IMG/VR virus record: IMGVR_UViG_3300032820_000121
Span: 1 to 24,186 of that record
DNA from: a virus
Length of the DNA: 24,186 nucleotides
Direction: 5' to 3' (one strand)
The position numbers and the translations under genes are program-made. This document shows, piece by piece, positions 6,824 through 13,363 of the stretch (its first letter is position 1; every line of letters starts with the position of its first letter). Below the pieces are notes generated by a model. It saw only the letters and a program-made list of their open reading frames with translations, was not told the DNA's origin and did no database searches.

Positions 6824-6884
6824 TGGATATGCTAACATATCTGTATTATATATGCAAGTATGTATTCATTGCTACCTTTTTGTA

Positions 6885-7457
6885 TCACCCTGATACAGTT
6901 AAGAGACTATACCATCCCGTCGCAATGTATTTTGTCTGCGTCTTACTCACAATACCAAAATGTGTATGAGTAAAATAAGCAGGCCACATCAAAAAATCAC
7001 CTCTTCTAGGTTGAAACTTTATATTTTGATTTGGAAATTCAGTATATCCACCATCAGTCACATCATTTAAATAAATCATCCATGCCAAAACAGTGTCTTC
7101 ATCACCACTATTCTCACAATGCTCTCCAAAAAATCCCTCTCCTGGATTATATTTTTGAATCTTATGATGAGGATGAATACTAAATTTATTTAACTTATCA
7201 ACAGAAGGATATATTTTTGCATAATCATCTAGACTTTTAAACAATAAATCATGAAATATAACATGATCCTTACTTTTCAAAAATATTTCAGTGCATTTCT
7301 TTATACTATAATCAATTTTCATATCACATATTGTTCCAATCTGATGAAGGTCTCTTCTCTTTTCAAAATAATTAATGACATGAACACATGCTTCTTTTGA
7401 AAATGCATTTCTTTTATGAAGAATAAAGTTTTTTTTCCTCTTAAAATTAAACAGCAT
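6885..7457 (-). CDS. Prolyl-4-hydroxylase-like 2OG-Fe(II) oxygenase
   Basis: 190 aa with a P4H-type double-stranded beta-helix. NPGEGFFGEHCEN provides the proximal pair as HxE instead of the usual HxD. WMIYLNDVTDGGYTEFP matches the P4H YLNDxxxGGxTxFP strand, PRRGDFLMWPA is the PxxGxxxxF/WP strand, and THTHFG supplies the distal histidine, followed by TKYIATGWYS with Lys for 2-oxoglutarate. The N-terminus is basic. Its target is unknown. It is preceded by the 77-aa gene with a 7-base gap, and no Shine-Dalgarno is visible. Confidence 0.85.
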   Translation of the reverse strand: MLFNFKRKKNFILHKRNAFSKEACVHVINYFEKRRDLHQIGTICDMKIDYSIKKCTEIFLKSKDHVIFHDLLFKSLDDYAKIYPSVDKLNKFSIHPHHKIQKYNPGEGFFGEHCENSGDEDTVLAWMIYLNDVTDGGYTEFPNQNIKFQPRRGDFLMWPAYFTHTHFGIVSKTQTKYIATGWYSLLTVSG

Positions 7458-7464
7458 CTACAGT

Positions 7465-7698
7465 TTATTCATGATAGGTGACATCCTCCCCTACTGTATT
7501 GGGACATAATAAAGATGAAGCTAACTCTCTTGCATGAGGATTAGCATCACATAACTTTTTCATCCAGATTCTTTCTTCTAAGGAAACTGGTACACCATCA
7601 TCTGTTAACATTCGACAACAGATATCAGTGAGTTCTAACCTGTACTTAGTACTTAACATAGTCCAAAACCATAATCGGTAAGTGTCTTTAAAATGCAT
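7465..7698 (-). CDS. Conserved cyanophage protein after purN
   Basis: 77 aa from the ATG at 7698, overlapping the end of purN by 11 bp in another frame. The upstream extension to 7767 is antisense-like sequence within purN and was dropped. The protein is compact, with an aromatic start (MHFKDTYRLWFWTMLSTKYR), then LTDICCRMLTDDG and a C-terminal ELASSLLCPN. No family is recognised; it looks like a soluble helical protein probably coupled to purN. Confidence 0.72.
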   Translation of the reverse strand: MHFKDTYRLWFWTMLSTKYRLELTDICCRMLTDDGVPVSLEERIWMKKLCDANPHARELASSLLCPNTVGEDVTYHE

Positions 7699-8209
7699 TG
7701 ATAACCAAGGGAAGAAGATAATGTTCTGCCTGTTGAATTGCTCTTTGTAATGAATCCACCGTGTCACCAGGAAGAATAGGGACTGGTTGCTGTTTAATTA
7801 TAGCACCAGAGTCTAGATGTTCTGTGACAAAATGAACAGTGGCACCCGTCTCAGTTTCACCTGCTTTCATTGCCTGTTCAATAGCATGTAACCCCTTATA
7901 CTTAGGTAATAAAGATGGGTGAAGATTAATAAGTCTTCCAGCAAATGCTTCACAAAACTTTTTAGAAACTACTCTCATCCATCCCGCCATCACTATAAGA
8001 TCTACATTATATGCTTCAAAGATCTGAATGATCTGATCTTCATCCTTACTAGCAATACGAACTGATGGTATTTCCAACAGATCTGCTCTTCTTTTTGCAC
8101 CACATTTCTTTTTGTTGTAAACCATGAGTACAACTTCATGCTTAGGGCATGAGTGAACTATATTCTCAAAGTTAGTTCCTTCACCAGAACACATCACTCC
8201 TAGTCTCAT
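7688..8209 (-). CDS. purN: PurN phosphoribosylglycinamide formyltransferase
   Basis: Third step of purine synthesis: formyl transfer from 10-formyl-THF to GAR. 173 aa, shorter than the about 212 aa of E. coli PurN. The phosphate-binding loop is CSGEGTNFENI (7-17). The catalytic set is Asn95 and His97 in INLHPSLLP, and Asp133 in HLDSGAII. The spacings (2 and 36) equal those of E. coli Asn106, His108 and Asp144. The ATG overlaps the stop of the NdhS-like gene (ATGA). Cyanophages often carry purine genes to feed DNA synthesis; purC lies 4 kb upstream in the same orientation. Confidence 0.95.
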   Translation of the reverse strand: MRLGVMCSGEGTNFENIVHSCPKHEVVLMVYNKKKCGAKRRADLLEIPSVRIASKDEDQIIQIFEAYNVDLIVMAGWMRVVSKKFCEAFAGRLINLHPSLLPKYKGLHAIEQAMKAGETETGATVHFVTEHLDSGAIIKQQPVPILPGDTVDSLQRAIQQAEHYLLPLVINAF

Positions 8210-8391
8210 TTTGGTAACACTCCACCTTCATGTAAGTCTTTAATAGGAAATGTAATCATCTTCTCCCAAGGAGAATAATTATCAAAGAGAACCGCAGCAC
8301 GATCACCACTTATTCTCTGAACGAATCCAACATATCCCCAATAAATTGAAGAAGTATTTTTAATGGTTACTGTGGTTCCTGGTAAAATCAT
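8206..8391 (-). CDS. NdhS-like (DUF3252) SH3-fold protein
   Basis: 61 aa from the ATG at 8391 (MILPGTTVTIKNTSS), whose stop/start overlap with the upstream gene supports the start; the TTG at 8400 is less likely. GFVQRISGDRAAVLF and WEKMITFPIKDL closely follow what I recall of the NdhS family (PF11623, earlier DUF3252): VQRV.[24 protein letters not shown]. In cyanobacteria NdhS forms the ferredoxin-docking site of the NDH-1 complex used for cyclic electron flow. Whether the phage copy docks there is not known. It lies between a conserved unknown and purN. Confidence 0.75.
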   Translation of the reverse strand: MILPGTTVTIKNTSSIYWGYVGFVQRISGDRAAVLFDNYSPWEKMITFPIKDLHEGGVLPK

Positions 8392-8696
8392 TGACTCCAA
8401 TCCTCATAAGGTGGTTCTTCCTCACCAACATAATGTTTGAAATGTTGAGTGTCGAAGTAAGATACAGGTAATGGTTTCACATTATCATACGCTCCTTCCA
8501 TTCTCTTTTTATGTTCTCTCTCATCTAATACTTCATTAATTAATATCTTTAACTCCTTAACCATCTGAGGGGTAAATAACCTGCGAGGTGTAATGGTCGC
8601 AGGTTTATGTTCTTGTGGTTTTCCACTTGATTTGTAATTAGGATCAACGGGACCACCCATCCCTTGTGTATCAATCTTGCTTGAGCTGTCTTCCAT
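8388..8696 (-). CDS. Conserved cyanophage hypothetical protein
   Basis: 102 aa, soluble, unrecognised. The N-terminus is low-complexity and Pro/Ser/Gly-rich. The middle is a helix-prone charged segment (PQMVKELKILINEVLDEREHKKRMEGAYD), and the end is aromatic and acidic (FKHYVGEEEPPYEDWSQ). It overlaps the next upstream gene by 26 bp and its stop overlaps the NdhS-like ATG (ATGA). Confidence 0.72.
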   Translation of the reverse strand: MEDSSSKIDTQGMGGPVDPNYKSSGKPQEHKPATITPRRLFTPQMVKELKILINEVLDEREHKKRMEGAYDNVKPLPVSYFDTQHFKHYVGEEEPPYEDWSQ

Positions 8697-8961
8697 TTTT
8701 ATCCACCAATCCCATTTGTTTTACTTGATGTAAATTAGATTTCTTCTGCTGTTTCTTAATCTTCTTATATTCTTTAAGTAACCTTTCCACTTCGGCATTA
8801 GATATATTAACTTTTAATTCATCTTCATCCTCCTTCTCAACAAAACCCAGACCACTTTTCTTAGATTCTTCTTTCTGATCTACATAATCATTAATACCTT
8901 CCTGTATTTCAGCACGAATGAGCTCATTTATTTGAGCTCTGAGTAAATCATCTTCGTTCAT
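8671..8961 (-). CDS. Charged helical hypothetical protein
   Basis: 96 aa, very rich in Glu, Asp and Lys, with predicted helix or coiled coil throughout (LLRAQINELIRAEIQEGI; VERLLKEYKKIKKQQKK). The C-terminus (MGLVDKNGRQLKQD) is polar. No family is recognised. Its ATG overlaps the upstream stop (ATGA at 8958-8961). Confidence 0.72.
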   Translation of the reverse strand: MNEDDLLRAQINELIRAEIQEGINDYVDQKEESKKSGLGFVEKEDEDELKVNISNAEVERLLKEYKKIKKQQKKSNLHQVKQMGLVDKNGRQLKQD

Positions 8962-9326
8962 CCTTTTCTCCTCTTCTTTTTTTCGGGTTGTTTGTATCCA
9001 TATTGACTAGGGTTCACTGTACCATGACCATACTCAATTTGCTGGACTGAATCTTTCCCATATTTATCATAATAAAGATCAAAAACATTTACCATTTTAC
9101 CTGAGCGAGTAACATCCAAACGTTTCTCACCTTCTACAATATAAGTTACATTAAACGCATCACTAGGAAGTTTTCTATTATCCGCTTTATCCCTAGTAGT
9201 TTTCTCTAAAAGAACTTCGCAAGAATAATCAGAAGGATTAATCTTGCTCTTTTCTTCTTTCTTTTCTTCGGCGGCCAATTTTTCTGCTCCTCGATTAATC
9301 GTCTCACCCCCAACATTAATTCCCAT
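8958..9326 (-). CDS. Conserved hypothetical protein, basic tail
   Basis: 122 aa, soluble and unrecognised. The N-terminal third is a charged low-complexity linker (EKLAAEEKKEEKSK). A folded-looking middle follows (FNVTYIVEGEKRLDVTRSGKMVNVFDLYYDKYG), then a Tyr/Gln-rich end and a basic tail (PEKKKRRKG) that could bind nucleic acid. The ATG at 9326 has GGAG nine bases upstream. The product precedes three overlapping or coupled genes. Confidence 0.75.
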   Translation of the reverse strand: MGINVGGETINRGAEKLAAEEKKEEKSKINPSDYSCEVLLEKTTRDKADNRKLPSDAFNVTYIVEGEKRLDVTRSGKMVNVFDLYYDKYGKDSVQQIEYGHGTVNPSQYGYKQPEKKKRRKG

Positions 9327-9328
9327 AA

Positions 9329-9931
9329 TTACTTACTCCATGTCATCTTTGGAAATGCTTGCTTAACAACTGGCCAAGTTATCTTATATTGACTTTCTAA
9401 ATCTTTATCCTTAACCAGACATAGAAGCTCTGCTTCTCTGGGATGTAACCCACGTAGAAGATTAATAAACATCATTTCTCTACGAGTAGTAGCAAGAGCA
9501 TCATTCCCACCCTTTATATAATGATACAGATTCTTCCACTCTCTACGTAAAGAAGTCCTTCCCCTACCATCTAAGTCTTGTCCTGTGGCTGATTGCCCTC
9601 CTGCTGCCTCTCTACGGAGATTTTCTGATAGACTACCAGCATATGCTGTCTGCTCCTCTGGCTCGGCATAAGGGACTTCTCCGGGAGGTAAGAGACTTAC
9701 CAAACCAGGATCGAAATTCCATTTCAAAACCGACTTCAAAGCATCATGCTCATAAGTTGTTAAAACCTGAACCTTCTTTGCATTAGACTTTTGCTTACTT
9801 GTTAAATCTAATATTTCAAATATAAAAGGATTAGTAGGAAGACTATTTACTGCTGGTACAGGTGTAGGAAGACCTGCTTTAAGAGTTCTACTCTTTCTAG
9901 TCGTCGTCTTCTTCTTCGGTGTCGTTGTCAT
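9329..9931 (-). CDS. DUF6433-like conserved phage protein
   Basis: 200 aa from the ATG at 9931; the TTG at 9943 is less likely. The N-terminus is Thr/Lys-rich (TTTPKKKTTTRKSR). LKWNFDPGLVSLLPPGEVPY (about residues 69-88) resembles the DUF6433 block I recall from T4-like phages, and the C-terminal half (REMMFINLLRGLHPREAELLCLVKDKDL) is amphipathic helical, reminiscent of the same family. The role is unknown. It overlaps the upstream membrane protein gene by 35 bp in a different frame. Confidence 0.68.
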   Translation of the reverse strand: MTTTPKKKTTTRKSRTLKAGLPTPVPAVNSLPTNPFIFEILDLTSKQKSNAKKVQVLTTYEHDALKSVLKWNFDPGLVSLLPPGEVPYAEPEEQTAYAGSLSENLRREAAGGQSATGQDLDGRGRTSLRREWKNLYHYIKGGNDALATTRREMMFINLLRGLHPREAELLCLVKDKDLESQYKITWPVVKQAFPKMTWSK

Positions 9932-10133
9932 AATTGTTTTCAATTCTTAGAGCTAAAATTTCATCGGGAACTAACTGTCCATTTGCATCAAACATTTCTG
10001 GATGAGTATACACTATTTGAGGTGTGGTTTCATATGAATGCTGTCGTGCCATCCATCCTATCATACCTCCTACTAATAATGCAAGCAACGACACAACTGT
10101 CGTTAAAGTTAATGTTACTATGGTCATTTCCAT
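9897..10133 (-). CDS. Single-pass membrane protein with acidic tail
   Basis: 78 aa. Residues 4-27 form one hydrophobic membrane helix (VTLTLTTVVSLLALLVGGMIG), followed by WMARQ as a positive stop, a soluble stretch (YTHPEMFDANGQLVPDEILALR) and a tail of Asp/Glu. It likely sits in the host inner or thylakoid membrane with an acidic C-terminus. A GGGGGA lies just before the ATG. No family is recognised. Confidence 0.75.
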   Translation of the reverse strand: MEMTIVTLTLTTVVSLLALLVGGMIGWMARQHSYETTPQIVYTHPEMFDANGQLVPDEILALRIENNYDNDTEEEDDD

Positions 10134-10149
10134 GGCATCCCCCAGAGAG

Positions 10150-10332
10150 TTATTTTTTCTTAATATCCAAGAAGAAAGTAATCTCTCTATTAAAGAAAGA
10201 AAACTTAACTTGGAAGGTTTTAGACTTCGGTTTCTTCCTCCTATTGCGTAACAATAATTCCACTCCTCTGTTTATTTCCAGAGGTTTGTCTTTATTTAGA
10301 TCCTTTTTTTCGTCTTCCTGGTCTTCGGTCAT
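10150..10332 (-). CDS. Small basic hypothetical protein
   Basis: 60 aa; acidic at the N-terminus (MTEDQEDEKKD), then basic with RNRRKKPKSKTFQVKFSFFNREI and a KKK end. A GAGG eleven bases upstream of the ATG supports translation. The gene starts inside the end of the upstream 119-aa gene (41-bp overlap). No family is recognised; the composition suggests RNA or DNA contact but that is inference. Confidence 0.62.
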   Translation of the reverse strand: MTEDQEDEKKDLNKDKPLEINRGVELLLRNRRKKPKSKTFQVKFSFFNREITFFLDIKKK

Positions 10333-10651
10333 TACTATACCTCACTGCATCTTCAAGGATGCCTCCTAAGTAGTTCATTATTTTTCTTGCCTGAGGTTTA
10401 GGGATATGATGATATGCCTCACGCAATTGCTTATGTTCGTTATCTTTACCTCCTCTAATATATTCTCTCAGTTCTACTACCTCGTCAGCAAGTTCCTTGG
10501 CAGTAGAACTATTAAGAAAAGAATCCACCTCTGTCTTAGTGGTCTTACGATACTTCAAGAACTCATAAAATTTGAGTTGCATTTTTCCCTCGAAAGCATA
10601 CTCAATAGCATGTTCTATCATATCATATACATTTTCAAAGTCGTCTTTCAT
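10292..10651 (-). CDS. Conserved helical hypothetical protein
   Basis: 119 aa, all-helical in appearance (FENVYDMIEHAIEYAF; ELADEVVELREYIRGG; QLREAYHHIPKPQARKIMNYL) with a basic C-terminus (NDRRPGRRKKGSK). No membrane segment or known motif is visible. The start overlaps the glutaredoxin stop (TAATG), so the two are probably translated together. Confidence 0.75.
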   Translation of the reverse strand: MKDDFENVYDMIEHAIEYAFEGKMQLKFYEFLKYRKTTKTEVDSFLNSSTAKELADEVVELREYIRGGKDNEHKQLREAYHHIPKPQARKIMNYLGGILEDAVRYSNDRRPGRRKKGSK

Positions 10652-10899
10652 TAGACTAGATTATTCTTCTGTAAGTATTGTACAGTATCAGTGCAACCCC
10701 CTAGATTATCTCCATTTAAAACAACCTGAGGGAAGGTAGAACCTTCACCAAACTGTTGATAAAAACTTGGTCGATCAAAGTCCCTATCGAGTTTATATAT
10801 AACATGCCTTAATTCAGCAAGCTTTAACACCTCTTGAATTTTGACACAATAAGGACATCCCTCACGAGAATAAATCGTGAAATTCTGTAAGTCAGACAT
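10651..10899 (-). CDS. Glutaredoxin
   Basis: 82 aa thioredoxin-fold oxidoreductase with active site CPYC (15-18), the cis-proline motif TFPQVVL and the glutathione-binding GGCTDT near residues 67-72. It would reduce disulfides, most importantly recycling ribonucleotide reductase in the phage, equivalent to T4 nrdC in role. It is the size of bacterial Grx3. A late-type CTAAATA lies about 15 bp upstream, overlapping the previous gene's stop. No Shine-Dalgarno is visible. Confidence 0.93.
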   Translation of the reverse strand: MSDLQNFTIYSREGCPYCVKIQEVLKLAELRHVIYKLDRDFDRPSFYQQFGEGSTFPQVVLNGDNLGGCTDTVQYLQKNNLV

Positions 10900-10913
10900 A
10901 GTTTTTTAAAATT

Positions 10914-11174
10914 TTATTTAGTGTTTATGTCGTATTCAATAACGACTTTCTTACTCGATCTCCCACTCGAATTTAATGTTTGATACTCACTCCATTCACC
11001 TTTAAGTAGTTCTTCCATTAACTTCTTATCTAAACCTGCCAAATTGACACAGTTATCAACAGACTTCCTTACAGACTCCAATCCATTTGGATATAAGGGT
11101 GTCCAATCACCTATATGATCATTCTTCTTAGCATTCTCTAATGCCTTATCAATATCAATATCAAACTCACTCAT
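10914..11174 (-). CDS. Conserved hypothetical protein
   Basis: 86 aa, acidic N-terminus (MSEFDIDIDKALENAKK), then DWTPLYPNGLESVRKSVDNCVN and a C-terminal beta-like KKVVIEYDINTK. No recognised domain. Its ATG overlaps the stop of the 56-aa gene upstream (TAATG), forming a chain of coupled small genes leading to glutaredoxin. Confidence 0.72.
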   Translation of the reverse strand: MSEFDIDIDKALENAKKNDHIGDWTPLYPNGLESVRKSVDNCVNLAGLDKKLMEELLKGEWSEYQTLNSSGRSSKKVVIEYDINTK

Positions 11175-11344
11175 TAACGACCCTCCCTTGATTTGTTTCT
11201 AATAGTAATATGATTTCCCTCAATGGAAAAATCTAAGTAATCAGTATGATCCCAACCAAGTTCTTCATAAAGACCGTTTAATCTATCCATATCATCCCAC
11301 AGATCAGTAGGTGTAGGTTCACCCCAAAAAGGATTTTCTTCCAT
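11174..11344 (-). CDS. Small conserved hypothetical protein
   Basis: 56 aa: MEENPFWGEPTPTDLWDDM, then a helical NGLYEELGWDHTDYLDF and a terminal strand NHITIRNKSREGR. Both ends are TAATG overlaps with its neighbours, which strongly supports translation despite the short length. Function unknown. Confidence 0.72.
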   Translation of the reverse strand: MEENPFWGEPTPTDLWDDMDRLNGLYEELGWDHTDYLDFSIEGNHITIRNKSREGR

Positions 11345-11763
11345 TAACTATCTCCATTTTTGTTATTTATTTTTCTCCTAGGTACTTGAATAGTCCAAGA
11401 CCCACCTTCTAAATCTACCATCTCAAAATTCTTCTCAAACTCCTTCTTTCTTTTCTTTGCCTCAGCCTCCCTTTTGGTTAGTTCAGCTTCACGTCCAGGT
11501 TCAGGTGATATCTGTCCATACTGAGGAATCTGGAATCCAAAAGACTGACACTCTTCTGAATCACTAAGATCTATGTTACATTCTTCTGCATAATCCCAAA
11601 TAGCCTGATCCACTTGACTAAAAAGTGTATCATAAGTCATTCTTCTTCTCAAATCATTCGCAATATTATCCACATGTTGATCATCTAAATCAACTCCGCA
11701 TGGTCGTGTTTTGACCAATTTATTAAGATCAATAACGATCTTGCAGTCATTGTAAATCGCCAT
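11344..11763 (-). CDS. Conserved hypothetical protein, charged linker
   Basis: 139 aa from the ATG at 11763; the TTG at 11775 is less likely. An N-terminal folded region (MAIYNDCKIVIDLNKLVKT) leads into an acidic stretch and then a highly charged helix (ELTKREAEAKKRKKEFEKNF), ending in SWTIQVPRRK. Not recognised. The upstream gene's stop lies three bases beyond the start. Confidence 0.7.
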   Translation of the reverse strand: MAIYNDCKIVIDLNKLVKTRPCGVDLDDQHVDNIANDLRRRMTYDTLFSQVDQAIWDYAEECNIDLSDSEECQSFGFQIPQYGQISPEPGREAELTKREAEAKKRKKEFEKNFEMVDLEGGSWTIQVPRRKINNKNGDS

Positions 11764-11765
11764 AA

Positions 11766-12293
11766 TTAAATCCAATTTGGTTTTCTAGATGGGTCACGTA
11801 AATAATTAGATGCAACCCAAGGTTTACTGGCAAGATATTTCTTGTAAGCAGTAAAAGTGTCAATGCTTGTGTTATGTTTAAACTCATTAGGCATTGCTCT
11901 TGTAAACGATTCTACCATACAATGACAAGTAATTACCTCACCTGCCATCTGATGGAACTTTATCTTTGCATTAAACAAAGGTTTAGCACAAGCATGAATC
12001 TTACCATACCTATGCCAATACTCAAAAACTAATGCACAACCATGCTGGATTAACCATGCAGTATTGTACATACTCTCAGCCGCCCACTTGGTACAAGGAT
12101 GATTACGAAATGCACCCTTAGTAGTATCATAGGGAGTACCATCTTTTTTAAGGACTTCCCCCCAATCATAATACCAAGGAGAAAACAATAGAGAAACCAT
12201 CTGAGTGGTCTCTAAGGGCATCTTAACCACATGTTTATCTGGTAATACCATAGCAGACATGTGTGGATCAGGATGCGTTACGAAGATGTTCAT
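11766..12293 (-). CDS. Conserved phage protein, DKHVVKM family
   Basis: 175 aa starting MNIFVTHPDPHMSAMVLPD and KHVVKMPLETTQMVSLL. This N-terminal signature (MNIFxxxxDP...DKHVVKMxxExxQ) recurs in many T4-like and marine phages. I recall loose annotations as a pyrimidine-dimer glycosylase or endonuclease-V-like protein, but the sequence does not show the T4 DenV motifs, so I leave the function open. It has several conserved-looking His, Cys and Trp residues in the middle (WLIQHGCALVFEYWHRY). Its ATG overlaps the purC stop (ATGA). Confidence 0.75.
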   Translation of the reverse strand: MNIFVTHPDPHMSAMVLPDKHVVKMPLETTQMVSLLFSPWYYDWGEVLKKDGTPYDTTKGAFRNHPCTKWAAESMYNTAWLIQHGCALVFEYWHRYGKIHACAKPLFNAKIKFHQMAGEVITCHCMVESFTRAMPNEFKHNTSIDTFTAYKKYLASKPWVASNYLRDPSRKPNWI

Positions 12294-13051
12294 GCGAACT
12301 GTCGTAGATTTTGTAAAATGTACTGGTATGCTTCTACTATATCACCTTCATCCTTTCTAAACAAGTCTTTGTCAAATCTTTCTCCCGTACCCTTTTTCCA
12401 GAGTCTCATGTTGTCAGGTGATAATTCATCAGCTAAAAATAAATCGCCATAAGCATCATAACCAAACTCCAATTTAAAATCAACAATATCAATACCCATA
12501 AGAGTAAACAATGATTGCAACTGGTAATTAATTTCCAATGCTTGTTCCTTCATAGGTGCAGGATCAATGCCCATTAATCTTACACGATCATATGTAAGCA
12601 ATGGATCATCCTTAGCATCATCTTTCAAGAAGTACTCTACAATAGCAGGTTGAATGATAGTTCCCTCACTAATGTTAGTATTCTTTACAATACTACCAGC
12701 AGCAATATTCCTAACAATAACCTCCACAGGAATAATATCTAACTTTTTCACCAATAAGGTATCAAGAGAAGGACAATCAATATAATGGGTCTTAATTCCC
12801 CCCTTCTCTAAAACCTCAAAAAGAAGTGCTGAAATAAGACAACATACCTTTCCTTTTCCTTCGGGATACTCAACTAATCTACCGTTACCAGCAGTTACTT
12901 TATCATGAAAATGAATATGAACCCTTCCTGCATCCTCTGCAATCTGATAAACACTTTTTACTTTACCTTTTTGAAGCAAGATATCCTTTGCATCCGTCGG
13001 TTCCTTAGAATGAAATATATGGATCTTATCTAGACCTTGATCTCCACTCAT
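12290..13051 (-). CDS. purC: PurC SAICAR synthetase
   Basis: Ligates aspartate to CAIR in purine synthesis using ATP. 253 aa, close to bacterial PurC (about 237). Family blocks are visible: GKVKSVYQ near the N-terminus, PVEVIVRNIAAGS (SAICAR signature 1-like, VEVIVRNxxxGS), and LADELSPDNMRLW (LADExxPDxxRxW). Together with purN it points to phage boosting of purine supply. A sigma70-like promoter lies about 20 bp upstream, and no Shine-Dalgarno is visible. Confidence 0.96.
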   Translation of the reverse strand: MSGDQGLDKIHIFHSKEPTDAKDILLQKGKVKSVYQIAEDAGRVHIHFHDKVTAGNGRLVEYPEGKGKVCCLISALLFEVLEKGGIKTHYIDCPSLDTLLVKKLDIIPVEVIVRNIAAGSIVKNTNISEGTIIQPAIVEYFLKDDAKDDPLLTYDRVRLMGIDPAPMKEQALEINYQLQSLFTLMGIDIVDFKLEFGYDAYGDLFLADELSPDNMRLWKKGTGERFDKDLFRKDEGDIVEAYQYILQNLRQFA

Positions 13052-13070
13052 AATTTTATTATTTTTTTAT

Positions 13071-13099
13071 AGTATACATTACCAATCGGGATATGTCCA
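13071..13099 (-). promoter_or_regulatory. Sigma70-like promoter of purC
   Basis: On the minus strand TGGACA (13094-13099) and TATACT (13071-13076) with a 17-bp spacer, one mismatch per box. The promoter overlaps the stop of the zinc-finger gene, and the ATG of purC lies 20 bp downstream. Confidence 0.6.
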
Positions 13100-13309
13100 C
13101 TCAACCTTAGAACTATTATTCTTTTTTCTTCTCTCTTTTATACGCTGAATCGTACACTCTTTACACTCATAAGAATAAGAAGAACGCAAATTCATATTTT
13201 TTCTTACTCGATAATAACTATGAAGAAGATTTTTCTGCTCTCCACAGACTCTACAAACTCTTTCTTCTAATAGTAAATGGGCAAGTTGAAGTTGCTCGTC
13301 TAATTCCAT
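13079..13309 (-). CDS. Zinc-finger-like protein downstream of psbA
   Basis: 76 aa with CRVCGE at residues 19-24 and CKEC in the middle, about 30 residues apart, forming a CxxC...CxxC zinc site. A basic segment follows (IQRIKERRKKNNSS) and then WTYPDW. This resembles the zinc-ribbon found at the N-terminus of some phage HNH endonucleases, but the HNH part is absent, so it may be a stand-alone DNA- or RNA-binding finger or a remnant. Its ATG lies just after the psbA terminator and has no visible Shine-Dalgarno. Confidence 0.72.
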   Translation of the reverse strand: MELDEQLQLAHLLLEERVCRVCGEQKNLLHSYYRVRKNMNLRSSYSYECKECTIQRIKERRKKNNSSKVEWTYPDW

Positions 13310-13317
13310 GCATTAAA

Positions 13318-13345
13318 AAAGACCCTAAGTTAATTTAGGGTCTTT
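13318..13345 (-). terminator. Intrinsic terminator of psbA
   Basis: An 11-bp perfect stem (AAAGACCCTAA, 13318-13328, with TTAGGGTCTTT, 13335-13345) and a 6-base loop, 18 bases past the psbA stop. On the minus strand it ends in TTTTTT, the expected U-run. Confidence 0.9.
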
Positions 13346-13363
13346 ATAATTATGGAGTTGTTA

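Noticed and set aside
6845-6850. TATAAT on the minus strand upstream of the DUF4278-like gene
   Set aside because: No acceptable -35 hexamer at 16-18 bp; it lies close to the oxygenase stop and could be chance in AT-rich DNA.
6772-6969. Plus-strand 65-aa frame over the tandem repeat
   Set aside because: It runs across a structured noncoding repeat into the antisense of an oxygenase gene; no ribosome site.
9983-10369. Plus-strand 128-aa frame and neighbouring shorter one
   Set aside because: Antisense to several well-supported minus genes, low-complexity hydrophobic/Phe-Leu-Ser composition typical of antisense of charged coding sequence.
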